NCBI GenBank assembly: GCA_937924675.1
Contig: CALEVL010000261.1
Location: 1 to 28,740, forward strand
Length of the DNA: 28,740 nt
DNA from: an uncultured Ignavibacteria bacterium
GTDB taxonomy: Bacteria; Bacteroidota; Ignavibacteria; Tepidaquicellales; Tepidaquicellaceae
Direction of reading: 5' to 3'
Shown here piece after piece: positions 16,016 to 23,916 of this stretch. The notes beneath the pieces are model-generated. The model was not told the DNA's origin. It searched no databases and saw nothing but the letters and a program-made list of their open reading frames with translations. The first letter of the stretch is position 1. Every line of letters starts with the position of its first letter. A program made the position numbers and the translations under genes.

Positions 16016-17481
16016 TTTATTAAAGAAGTTAGTTTGCTCAATTGAAACGTATCTGTAACATTCAGCACAGCAATGTATAAAAGCACTAAGCCTACATCTG
16101 CAATACACTTGACCTGCAATGACATGTTCATCCTGTTAATTCCGAAATAGCCCGCCGCAAAAAAAATCAGCGCAACAAAAAACATCACCGCAATTTTCAA
16201 ATAATCAAGCTCGATCCGGTAGATCTTCTGTGAGTATATGAAGACCATGATGAACATAGCAAGATATGTTATCAGTGTAGCTGCTGCAGCTCCGTGCATC
16301 TCATATTTTGGTATGAGTAAGAAATTCAAAGCAAGATTCAAAACTACTCCAGAAATAGTAACATAAAGCAATGACCTTGTATTGTCCGTGAAGAAAGGAG
16401 CTGCATTGAAGGTGGAATATAGTCCTGAGAAAAAATAAGAGAGCAGAATAATTGGCACAATTCCAAGTCCCGGAAGATAAAGTGCATCAAGAAATCTTAT
16501 TCCGAATATTTCTGCAGGCGCAAGAAGATCAATCAGCAATCCAAACGTGATGAAAAGCAATGAACCAGCAAAGACAAAATACACTGTAACATCAGCAATG
16601 ATCTTTTTGCTTGCCTGTTTTTCACTGAGATTCAGGAAAAAAGGTGTCCAGGAGAACCTGAATGCCGCAATAACAAGTCCCATTGCGCTTGCAAGCCGGT
16701 AGTTTGCCCAATAAATCCCGACTGATGACTCGCCGTAATAATATTGGAGGAAGAATCTGTCAGACATGTCTATGATCAAAAGAAATATTCCAATGAAGAT
16801 AAACTTTGCACCATAGCCGAGAAGCTCAGAAAGAGTCTGCTTGCTGAAAGAAACAGTTAACACTCTTCTTGTCATGAATAAAGTCACTATCAGGATTACA
16901 ACAACAGAAACCAAGTAACTGTAAAAGATCGCCTCCACACCAAGTCCCAGCCTGACTATCAGTACGAGATTCAGTACAACATTTATTATGAAGGCGAGAA
17001 GATTGAGAAGACTGTAAGTCATTGCCTGCAGCCTTGCCCTGAACAGCAGCATTGGGATCCTGTAAAGAGTATCTGCGATCATCACAATGCTCATAAGGCG
17101 GATCAGGTTCACTCCGTTTGGAGAATCCTGAATGCCGATTGCTGAGGCCATTCTGCCTGCTGACAAATAAATGACGAACGACAAAACAGTTGATGAAAGC
17201 AGCAGGAACATTAAGGTAGACGAGTAAATATTCTTTTTCCTGTTTTCATCTTCAGCATCTATAAACTTTTTCATGAAGGCAGTTTCAAGTCCGAAAGCAT
17301 ATACAAACCCAAGGAAGATCGAAAGCGACTGCACCAAAGTGAATATGCCAAGTTCAGCCGGAAGGAAGTATTTTGTATAGACCGGGATGAGAATAAAACT
17401 CACGGAACGGTTGAGCATTATTCCTAAGCCGTATATTACGGTCTGTGAAAAGAATTGTCGCGCCTTCCCGTTATCACTCAT
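16003..17481 (-). CDS. Wzx-like polysaccharide/oligosaccharide flippase
   Basis: A multi-pass membrane protein of about 492 residues with some 12-14 hydrophobic helices, in the MOP superfamily of lipid-linked oligosaccharide flippases. The N-terminal FFSQTVIYGLGIMLNRSVSFILIPVYTKYFLP, here in fragments FFSQTVIYGLG and LIPVYTKYF, is characteristic, as are the later RFFLQYYYGESSVGIYW-type stretch and the FNFLLIPKYEMHGAA region before helices 10-11. Family members move undecaprenyl-linked glycans from the inner to the outer leaflet. The start is probably ATG at 17481 (8-base overlap with the preceding glycosyltransferase); an ATG at 17496 would lengthen the overlap to 23 bases. It is the last gene of the leftward surface-glycan operon. 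Confidence 0.86.
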   Translation of the reverse strand: MSDNGKARQFFSQTVIYGLGIMLNRSVSFILIPVYTKYFLPAELGIFTLVQSLSIFLGFVYAFGLETAFMKKFIDAEDENRKKNIYSSTLMFLLLSSTVLSFVIYLSAGRMASAIGIQDSPNGVNLIRLMSIVMIADTLYRIPMLLFRARLQAMTYSLLNLLAFIINVVLNLVLIVRLGLGVEAIFYSYLVSVVVILIVTLFMTRRVLTVSFSKQTLSELLGYGAKFIFIGIFLLIIDMSDRFFLQYYYGESSVGIYWANYRLASAMGLVIAAFRFSWTPFFLNLSEKQASKKIIADVTVYFVFAGSLLFITFGLLIDLLAPAEIFGIRFLDALYLPGLGIVPIILLSYFFSGLYSTFNAAPFFTDNTRSLLYVTISGVVLNLALNFLLIPKYEMHGAAAATLITYLAMFIMVFIYSQKIYRIELDYLKIAVMFFVALIFFAAGYFGINRMNMSLQVKCIADVGLVLLYIAVLNVTDTFQLSKLTSLIKKKN

Positions 17482-18547
17482 CGGCGGTAATTTCATAACG
17501 ATGATAATATTCGTTTAGCAGCTTATTAACTGCCTTGTATGAGTGGTACTCATCAACCCATTTCATTCCCTTCAGTGACAGGTCTTTTCTGAGTTCTTCA
17601 TTGTCTATTACTTTGAGAAGATTTTCTTTGAGTGTGTCTATAGTGGAGTTGATGAACGGATTGTGCTTAAGAAAGGCAAGATACTCAGCATCAAACTCAG
17701 TGAAAGTTGGAACTCCCATAGATAGATTCTCTATCGAATTTCTGCCATACCCCGAGCCGCCCATTTCGCCCCCGACTTGATCTATAGCCAGATCGCAATT
17801 GCTCTTAATTTCAAGGACCTTATGCCTGTCCATATTTTCCAGAAGTATAAATTCAATGTTGCGGCTGTGCTCAACTTCTGCAATTACTTTGAGTATCTTA
17901 TCAGTACCTTTGAATTTTCTGTTTGTGGGTGAGTGAATGATCTTCAATTTGGAATTACTCTTTGGTCTGAATTCATAAGATGAATTATCAAACGGGAAAT
18001 ATATGTAGTTGATGTTTCCTTGCAGATTGAGATGATCAAACTCTACAGTAAGATTAAGATCGCTTATCTCGTTAAGCTCAGAGAATATGCCTCTTGTTCT
18101 CAGATCGCTGCCATAGTAGCAGCAAACGATTTTCTTCTTTCTTCGCTTCAGCTCCTTTGCAAACCTTACATCCCTGAATAAGTCCATACCTCCGTCAAAA
18201 TGATATATATCAAAGCCATACAGGTCAAAGTCATTTATTGCTTTTCCGATGACAGAAGAGTTTCTGTGATCACGAATGCTGAAGTAAATTCTTTCTGCCA
18301 GATTTTTTGGAGCGGAAGTCTTTGCCTGTCCCCGATTTGCGGAGTCAACTTTCTTGTCACGCCATTTTTTTGCAATGCTGCCGGTTGGCAGAGCAAGCCC
18401 AAGGCAAATGTCCTCTTCAAAGTTTAGAGTATTCCTGTAAAGAGTGACTAACCGGGATTCAACACCAAAACTTTGATGCATCTTAACAAAGTCATAAGGC
18501 ATTCCGGCAAAATTCTGCGGAGCTATGTGTAATATCTTCTTCTTCAA
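17474..18547 (-). CDS. GT-B fold glycosyltransferase
   Basis: A 357-residue cytoplasmic protein similar in layout to GT4-family glycosyltransferases. The N-terminal half starts with the beta-strand and loop ILHIAPQNFAGMPYDFVK and includes FDIYHFDGG and KKIVCCYYGSDLR, where the acceptor would bind. The C-terminal half has KLKIIHSPTNRKFKGTDKIL and the donor-site pattern GGSGYGRNSIENLSMGVPTF with the Glu of ENLSMGVP in the usual E-x7-E-like position. The start codon is TTG at 18547; an in-frame stop lies upstream and no ATG is available. It follows the amidohydrolase gene after 42 bases and overlaps the flippase gene. The sugar donor and acceptor cannot be predicted. Confidence 0.78.
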   Translation of the reverse strand: MKKKILHIAPQNFAGMPYDFVKMHQSFGVESRLVTLYRNTLNFEEDICLGLALPTGSIAKKWRDKKVDSANRGQAKTSAPKNLAERIYFSIRDHRNSSVIGKAINDFDLYGFDIYHFDGGMDLFRDVRFAKELKRRKKKIVCCYYGSDLRTRGIFSELNEISDLNLTVEFDHLNLQGNINYIYFPFDNSSYEFRPKSNSKLKIIHSPTNRKFKGTDKILKVIAEVEHSRNIEFILLENMDRHKVLEIKSNCDLAIDQVGGEMGGSGYGRNSIENLSMGVPTFTEFDAEYLAFLKHNPFINSTIDTLKENLLKVIDNEELRKDLSLKGMKWVDEYHSYKAVNKLLNEYYHRYEITADE

Positions 18548-18589
18548 ACTTTTTTTGAGATCCGGTTTGCATTTGATTTAACTCATCTG

Positions 18590-19336
18590 TCAGTTCACTT
18601 GCTGCTGCTCAAGAAGACGCAGAATATTTCCGGAGAAAATGAGCTCCTTGTCTTCATTAGGTATATCAAGACTCTCAACAACAGGTATGAATGTTTTGGG
18701 CAGACAAAGATTATAATCACTTCCAAAGATCACTCTATCTGCACCGGCAGTATGAACCACCTTGTTTACAAAGTAAAACTCTCTCACTGACTCCGTACCG
18801 AGATATACATTTTTATATTCCGGCTTCCCGATTTCCTTTGCGCACTCAAGATAGATTGACGGCTGATCACCGCCAAGATGTGCCAATATCAGAATCAACT
18901 CCGGATACTTTTCCGCACATTCAAGAGGAAACTTATATCCCGCAATTTCCTGCCACCTTCCGCAATGAACTACAACCGGTTTCTTATTTTCTGCGGCAAG
19001 CTGAAGATATTTGTCGTATGATTCATCAGTTATTCTCTTTCTCTGAATTGAAGGATGTATTTTGAATAATGAGATATTGTCAATATTCTTTTCAAGAAAT
19101 TCATCAAGCCCGGGATCATCAGGATTTATCCATGCCTTGTAATAAAATTTGAAATCCTTTCTTTGCATTGTTTCCTTATAAAGATCCTCGTTCCTTGTTG
19201 CATCTGCAGGCATGCACACTGCCGCCTCCACGCCTGAGCTTTTCATTACCTTTACGGCTTCATCAACTGTTGATTCATATTCGAAAAATATATTGCTCCA
19301 CTTACCGATATGAATGTGCGCATCTATTATTTTCAA
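18590..19336 (-). CDS. Metal-dependent amidohydrolase (amidohydrolase-2 family)
   Basis: A 248-residue TIM-barrel hydrolase. The metal-binding H-x-H is His7/His9 in IIDAHIHIG. Further candidate ligands are the His in LFKIHPSIQ, VVVHCGRW and LILAHLGGD, and the Asp of VIFGSDYNLCLP. This is the pattern of the PF04909-type amidohydrolases. The substrate is unknown; a C-N hydrolysis such as deformylation or deacetylation of an amino sugar would fit the neighbouring formyltransferase, but that is inference, and TatD-like or decarboxylase activities are also possible. The start is TTG at 19336, in a TTGA overlap with the formyltransferase stop, and is supported by a strong Shine-Dalgarno at 19342-19347. 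Confidence 0.8.
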   Translation of the reverse strand: MKIIDAHIHIGKWSNIFFEYESTVDEAVKVMKSSGVEAAVCMPADATRNEDLYKETMQRKDFKFYYKAWINPDDPGLDEFLEKNIDNISLFKIHPSIQRKRITDESYDKYLQLAAENKKPVVVHCGRWQEIAGYKFPLECAEKYPELILILAHLGGDQPSIYLECAKEIGKPEYKNVYLGTESVREFYFVNKVVHTAGADRVIFGSDYNLCLPKTFIPVVESLDIPNEDKELIFSGNILRLLEQQQVN

Positions 19337-20268
19337 CTGAACCTCCCGCCTTCTTTAAATTCTGTTCTGCAGTCCTTTATCAATGATCCCTTTCTAAACA
19401 GATCTTTCAAAATGATCTGTCCATCAGCAGTTGCTACTTGAATATTCATTTGATTTGTTTTAATGATCATGCCGGGTTCATCTACATCATCATTAACAAA
19501 CTCTGGAATCTCGGAAGAAAGAACTATGAATTCATTCCCTTCGTAAATTGCTGCTGCTCCGGGATAAGGAAAGGTGATCGCCCTGATCTTGTTGAAAATA
19601 CTTCTTGCGCTTGCATCCCAATAGATCCTTCTTTCGGATTCTGAAATCTTTTCCCTTGGTGCAATATCGGGTGACTGTTTTCTGAATGCAGTATCTTTGC
19701 TCATCAATTTTCTCATTGCAATTTCTGCCGCATCCGCAGATGCTTCACAGCATTTTTCATATATCGAATTAACATCATCAGATTCGCCTACGGGAATTGC
19801 AAACTCTTCTATCACATCGCCTGAATCTACTCCCTGATCGATCTTGTGTATTGTAATCATCACTTCGGTTTCACCTTCCATTATTGCCCTGCTGATCGGG
19901 GCTCTGCCCCGAAACTGAGGAAGCCGTCCGCAATGAAGATTTATCATTCCAAGTCTTGGCGCGCTGAATACTTCTTCAGGCAGGATCTTCATAAACCCGA
20001 CCGACAATCCAAAGTCATAGTCAGATATTCCGGGTATAAGGTCTTCGACTTTCTCCAGTGTAGGAATTTCAGAGTCAACGCAAGTGCCACAAATGTTAAT
20101 GATCTCGATTCCGGACTCCCTGCATAATTCAATCATCGAATTCCTGAATTGAAAATTGATTTCCTTCGTCACGTTTATTACAACAAGCAACGGAGCCATT
20201 GACTCTTTCATAAGTCCCTCAAGACATCGCAGCGACATTTCTGAATGCGCAAGATAAACGTATTTCAT
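19333..20268 (-). CDS. Sugar N-formyltransferase (ArnA formyltransferase-domain-like)
   Basis: A 311-residue enzyme of the N10-formyltetrahydrofolate transferase family. Catalytic residues can be assigned as Asn110 and His112 (MINLHCGRLPQFRGRAPISRA) and Asp148 (IDQGVDSGDV). The C-terminal region contains RIYWDASARSIFNKIRAI and FPYPGAAAIYEGNEFIVLSS, close in pattern to the ArnA N-terminal domain, which formylates UDP-4-amino-4-deoxy-L-arabinose; tRNA-Met formyltransferase has a different SLLPxxRGAAP loop and C-domain. I choose ATG at 20268, which overlaps the SDR gene's TAA by one base (TAATG); an ATG seven codons upstream would overlap by 22 bases. The likely substrate is a UDP- or dTDP-linked amino sugar. 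No aminotransferase to make it is in the window. Confidence 0.85.
   Translation of the reverse strand: MKYVYLAHSEMSLRCLEGLMKESMAPLLVVINVTKEINFQFRNSMIELCRESGIEIINICGTCVDSEIPTLEKVEDLIPGISDYDFGLSVGFMKILPEEVFSAPRLGMINLHCGRLPQFRGRAPISRAIMEGETEVMITIHKIDQGVDSGDVIEEFAIPVGESDDVNSIYEKCCEASADAAEIAMRKLMSKDTAFRKQSPDIAPREKISESERRIYWDASARSIFNKIRAITFPYPGAAAIYEGNEFIVLSSEIPEFVNDDVDEPGMIIKTNQMNIQVATADGQIILKDLFRKGSLIKDCRTEFKEGGRFS
19342..19347 (-). promoter_or_regulatory. Ribosome-binding site deciding the TTG start of the amidohydrolase
   Basis: On the minus strand GGGAGG ends 5 bases before TTG (19336-19334). It lies within the last codons of the formyltransferase gene. A good Shine-Dalgarno at this spacing makes the TTG start of the amidohydrolase credible and indicates coupled translation. 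Confidence 0.65.
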
Positions 20269-21242
20269 TACATGTTTTTCTTGTACCATTTATAGGTCTT
20301 GAGTATTCCTTCGTTGAGATCTACCTTAGGATAAAAACCCAGCAGTGACTGTGCCTTTTCAATGCTTGGTATTCTAAGTTCAACATCTACATAATTCTTT
20401 GGGACATAGACTATCTTGCTTTTCGACTTGCAGAGATAAACTATTTTCTCAGCAAGTGACGAAACAGTTATTGTTCCTTTTGGATTTCCGATATTGAATA
20501 CTTCTCCAACCGCTTTCTTGCTTGTCAGACAAAGCTCTATCCCTTCCATCATATCATCCACATAACACCAAGACCTTATCTGATCACCCTCTCCGTGTAT
20601 TTCAATTTGCTTTCCTTTTACAACATTCTTTATGAAGATCTGAATTGCGCCTTCCCCAACCTGTCCCGGACCATAAATGTTAAATGGTCTGATTGTCACA
20701 CATGGATATCCATGCTGCTTATAATAACTGTGCACGAGATGCTCACCGGTTACTTTGCTTATCGAATATGTCCATCTGCCTTCACCAACGGGAGCAAAGT
20801 TTGTGCTCGATTTCTCACTGGACTTATATGCATAGGCACCAAGCACTTCACTCGTTGAAAAATCCAAAAATCTTTCGAGCTTACCCGAGTATTTCTGCAA
20901 TGCCTTCAGAAGATTCAAAGTGCCGTTGATGTTAACATCCAAAGTTTTTATCGGGTCGATTATTACGGTATCAATCCCGGCAATTGCTGCAAGATGCACC
21001 ACTAACTCGGGGCGAAAATCTTCGCACACTTTCTTCAGTGCATCAGCATTCAACACATCATCTTTTACGATCTTCAGATTTACAGATTTTATGTTCTTAT
21101 ACCGGATGGAGTCCCTGGAAAAATTATCGTAAATGAGAATTTCATTATCACGGATAAGCTTCTTCGCTAATGTGCTTCCGATGAATCCTGCGCCGCCGGT
21201 AAGCAAAATCTTCTTGTTCTTGATTTTCAATTTTGTGTTCAC
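20268..21242 (-). CDS. NAD-dependent sugar epimerase/decarboxylase (extended SDR, ArnA C-domain-like)
   Basis: An extended short-chain dehydrogenase of 324 residues acting on nucleotide sugars. The Rossmann NAD motif is TGGAGFIG (15-22). Catalytic residues are in STSEV (129-133) and the YxxxK pair Tyr159/Lys163. The RWTYSISK context, the RPFNIYGPGQ segment, FNIGNPKGTITV and, near the end, DVELRIPSIEKAQSLLGFYPKVDL resemble the decarboxylase half of ArnA and UDP-xylose synthases more than GalE, where the first motif is usually S-S-A/S-A-V. UDP-glucuronate decarboxylation is therefore a reasonable guess, but a 4-epimerase cannot be excluded. The start is GTG, in a 4-base GTGA overlap with the upstream acyltransferase. 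Confidence 0.88.
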   Translation of the reverse strand: MNTKLKIKNKKILLTGGAGFIGSTLAKKLIRDNEILIYDNFSRDSIRYKNIKSVNLKIVKDDVLNADALKKVCEDFRPELVVHLAAIAGIDTVIIDPIKTLDVNINGTLNLLKALQKYSGKLERFLDFSTSEVLGAYAYKSSEKSSTNFAPVGEGRWTYSISKVTGEHLVHSYYKQHGYPCVTIRPFNIYGPGQVGEGAIQIFIKNVVKGKQIEIHGEGDQIRSWCYVDDMMEGIELCLTSKKAVGEVFNIGNPKGTITVSSLAEKIVYLCKSKSKIVYVPKNYVDVELRIPSIEKAQSLLGFYPKVDLNEGILKTYKWYKKNM

Positions 21243-22219
21243 TTTAGTTTTATTTCGTAAGTCTTTCTAAGGAATCCATTGGCAAGGAATTTCTTCTTAA
21301 AGGCAAACAAGCCTTCTATCAGTCCGTCGCCTGTATCAGAAGTGCCGATGTCATAATAGCGGTAGCCATTATTCTTTGACCACTCAATCGTTTTGAAGAG
21401 AATGAACTCTGCGGCTCCTTCCGGTTTAAACTCTTCCGAGCCGGCGAGATAAAAATTCAAAATGACATCCTTGTTTATTGAAAACAAGACGCAAATTGCC
21501 GCCAGTTCACCTCTTATCCTTGCTTCGAAAAGAATAATTTCCTCAGGCAGTTTATTCTTGAGGTAAATCAACTCCTCGAATGAATGCGTTGGACTGACGT
21601 TCTTTAGTTCTCTGTTGTCTCGAAGTATTGAATAGTACGATTCAAAATTTTCCTGAGTCAGAACTTCATCTATAATATTTACAGTGATGTCTTTTTGAGA
21701 TTTCTTGATCGATCTTTTTTTTGTTTCTGATATTTTCTGAAATTCGAATTCATTTAGATCTATGATGTTCGAGATCGATACAGAGCTTACCTCGAATCCT
21801 GATTTGAGCAAAGCATATTCGGATTCTTCATTTGGTGAATTGCAATATAGAAAAGGCGGATTCTTGATTACGCATTCATAAAATCCTTCGTTCTGAAGGT
21901 ATTCTTTGAGTCCGTTAATTGCCTCTCTGAAGTTCAGAAGATCTGATCGTTTTTTCCAAAGAAAACCCGCAAAGCTGACACCGTCGCAGGAAACAAAGAC
22001 CTTGCCTTCATCAGTCTGCTTCTCAGAACCCAGCATGATCGCAATTATTTTTCCGGTATATGTATCTCTGAATTTCAGAGAGTGAAAGTTTATTCCTTTC
22101 CCAAATACATCATGATATGAATTGAACCTGTGATCATAAAACAAATTGTACTGATTTCTCAGAAATTCTTTCCACTCGATTTCATTCTCAATGTCAGTTA
22201 CTCTGGTTACTTCAATCAT
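21239..22219 (-). CDS. FemAB/GNAT-like acyltransferase
   Basis: A 326-residue protein resembling the FemAB-like, GNAT-fold acyltransferases (Acetyltransf_6 type) found in surface-polysaccharide and lipid-linked pathways. Visible support is the central KKRSIKKSQKD basic stretch, then AAICVLFSINKDVILNFYLAGSEEF and the C-terminal YRYYDIGTSDTGDG followed by LFAFKKKFLANGF, the usual acyl-CoA/acyl-tRNA fold ending (FKxxF). It would acylate an amino sugar or peptide, but the acceptor is unknown. The ATG at 22219 is chosen over one at 22240 because AGGAGG lies 4 bases before it. The gene overlaps the GT-C gene by 8 bases and the SDR gene by 4. Confidence 0.75.
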   Translation of the reverse strand: MIEVTRVTDIENEIEWKEFLRNQYNLFYDHRFNSYHDVFGKGINFHSLKFRDTYTGKIIAIMLGSEKQTDEGKVFVSCDGVSFAGFLWKKRSDLLNFREAINGLKEYLQNEGFYECVIKNPPFLYCNSPNEESEYALLKSGFEVSSVSISNIIDLNEFEFQKISETKKRSIKKSQKDITVNIIDEVLTQENFESYYSILRDNRELKNVSPTHSFEELIYLKNKLPEEIILFEARIRGELAAICVLFSINKDVILNFYLAGSEEFKPEGAAEFILFKTIEWSKNNGYRYYDIGTSDTGDGLIEGLFAFKKKFLANGFLRKTYEIKLK

Positions 22220-23897
22220 TTTCCCTCCTGTAAATCTCATAGCCGGTATCCTTGCTAATCATTCTGAAACCTGAAGGAACAAACAATTCAGTAGGCGGGT
22301 ATTCGTTTCTGTTGATCTTGTCCCTTTCAACTACTATTACTGAACTCCTTTCGACAAGATTTAGTCTTGCTTTCACTTTCTCTGTCCCCACATTTGTGTC
22401 CATGAACTCATATCCGAATTTAGGATCCTTCCAGCCAAGGTCAATGCCATTGAAATAGTAGCTGAACTGAGGATTAAATCTGTAGTCTGAACCAACATAT
22501 ACTATTCCTGAAACACCTGATTCTTCAATGACTTTCACTGCATTCTTAACCCGGAATCTGTCCTCCCACAAGGGTTTGCTAAAAAGATAGAATATGTTTG
22601 AGATCAGGAATGTCAAAATTATAAACACAGACATTACTCGACCCGTATTCATTTTGCTTTGAAAGTAGAATCCGGTAATCAGAATCATTATTGATAAAAA
22701 TATAAATAGCGCACCTGACATTAGGAAATCCTTGTCTATTATGAAGTTTTTGATTGCAGGGCGGTAATTCTCCGTGGCATACCAAAGGATATTCATAAGT
22801 ACAGATGATAGCAATAATACTTTGATCAGTTTTTGTTCCTTATTTATTTCGGACAAATATTCTGCGATCAGCAATGATACAGCAGGGAGCACAAGCAGGA
22901 GGTATGACTCAAGTTTTGTTTTGAACAAAGTAATTATTATGAATCCGCATATCGTCCATATCCACAAAAGTGCAACGGGAAATTTCATTGCATTAATATT
23001 GCGGAAATTTTTTATGAATGCAAACAGCAACAGAATTCCAAAAGGAACTATAGTAAGCAAATAGTTGAAATGATAAAGTGCTCCGGATGCTTTCTCGTTC
23101 ATCTCCACACCCAAAAGCGCCCTGTCTATAAGATGGAACCCAAGGAAGTAATCTGTAAAAGCCTCTCCATGCTTCAGGTACATATAAACATGCCAAGGCA
23201 TTGCAACGATTAAGCCGACAACAGTTACAGTTAATAAATCTTTGATGCTTATTGGTGATTTGCCTCGATATACAATTATCGTTGTCAGTATCACCAAAGG
23301 GATGAACAAACCGACAAGTATCTTCGACATCAGGCAAATTCCGAAGAATATTCCTGCAACATAAGCATATGAAGTCTTCTTATCGGAATACAGCTTCAGC
23401 ACAAAGTAGAAAGCAGCAAGCATGAATAACACATAAGGCATGTCAAGTTGAAATCTTCTTGAGAACACATTGAAGAGAATATTGCCGGAGAAGATCAGCG
23501 AGCCGAATATTCCTGCGTTCGTATTAACAAAATCCTTTCCAATCAAATAGATAATTACAACCGAAAGAAGTGAGATTCCAAGCATTAGAAGTTTGAGGGT
23601 AGCGGGATTGAAGCCGAAAATCATAGAGAAAAAATAGCCCATCCAGATCAGCACGGGAGGATGTGAACCGGAGTAAAACTTGCCGACAGAATGCATGCTT
23701 TGGTCAATGAAATCTCCGTTGATTTGAATGGAATTAACTCTGGCTGCGTACATGGCCTCGTCCCACGGCTGGATGTCAGAATTTAATGCTGATGGAATCT
23801 TTACTGCTGCAAGAAATAGAAGTATCACCAGGATTATCGATGCCGATCTTTCACTATTCAAGAAGAGACTTTCCGAACCTGTTGGCGAGGACGGCAT
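22212..23897 (-). CDS. ArnT/PMT-like GT-C membrane glycosyltransferase
   Basis: A 561-residue integral membrane protein with about 12 hydrophobic segments. The first periplasmic loop carries the acidic pair Asp46-Glu47 (PWDEAMYAAR), equivalent to the catalytic DE of GT-C enzymes such as ArnT and PMT-family mannosyltransferases. Also visible are SHPPVLIWMGYFF and RRFQLDMPYVLFMLAAFYFVLKLY, typical of the GT39/GT83 group. These enzymes use undecaprenyl-phosphate-linked sugars and transfer them to lipid A, proteins or polysaccharide on the periplasmic side. A non-membrane C-terminal tail (from about residue 450) follows. The start ATG is 18 bases after the PorV-like stop; the gap contains a small hairpin. 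It is next to the ArnA-like pair, which fits a lipid or glycan modification role. Confidence 0.82.
   Translation of the reverse strand: MPSSPTGSESLFLNSERSASIILVILLFLAAVKIPSALNSDIQPWDEAMYAARVNSIQINGDFIDQSMHSVGKFYSGSHPPVLIWMGYFFSMIFGFNPATLKLLMLGISLLSVVIIYLIGKDFVNTNAGIFGSLIFSGNILFNVFSRRFQLDMPYVLFMLAAFYFVLKLYSDKKTSYAYVAGIFFGICLMSKILVGLFIPLVILTTIIVYRGKSPISIKDLLTVTVVGLIVAMPWHVYMYLKHGEAFTDYFLGFHLIDRALLGVEMNEKASGALYHFNYLLTIVPFGILLLFAFIKNFRNINAMKFPVALLWIWTICGFIIITLFKTKLESYLLLVLPAVSLLIAEYLSEINKEQKLIKVLLLSSVLMNILWYATENYRPAIKNFIIDKDFLMSGALFIFLSIMILITGFYFQSKMNTGRVMSVFIILTFLISNIFYLFSKPLWEDRFRVKNAVKVIEESGVSGIVYVGSDYRFNPQFSYYFNGIDLGWKDPKFGYEFMDTNVGTEKVKARLNLVERSSVIVVERDKINRNEYPPTELFVPSGFRMISKDTGYEIYRREND
22224..22229 (-). 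promoter_or_regulatory. Strong ribosome-binding site of the FemAB-like gene
   Basis: AGGAGG on the minus strand, 4 bases before ATG (22219-22217). It lies inside the last codons of the upstream GT-C gene, where it encodes Arg-Arg. It fixes the start of the acyltransferase and is rare in this window, whose other genes mostly lack such a site. Confidence 0.7.
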
Positions 23898-23900
23898 AAT

Positions 23901-23916
23901 AAGGCTTGACCGCCTT
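23901..23916 (-). other. Small hairpin between the PorV-like gene and the GT-C gene
   Basis: On the minus strand AAGGC (23916-23912) pairs with GCCTT (23905-23901) around a 6-base loop, spanning the 18-base gap and part of the upstream stop codon. No T-run follows, so a terminator is unlikely. It might be an RNA processing or stability element between the outer-membrane and glycan halves of the operon. Confidence 0.25.

Noticed and set aside
19333..20268. Formyltransferase as methionyl-tRNA formyltransferase (Fmt)
   Set aside because: The catalytic loop differs from the Fmt SLLP form, the C-terminal segment resembles ArnA, and the gene lies in a sugar operon and not next to def.
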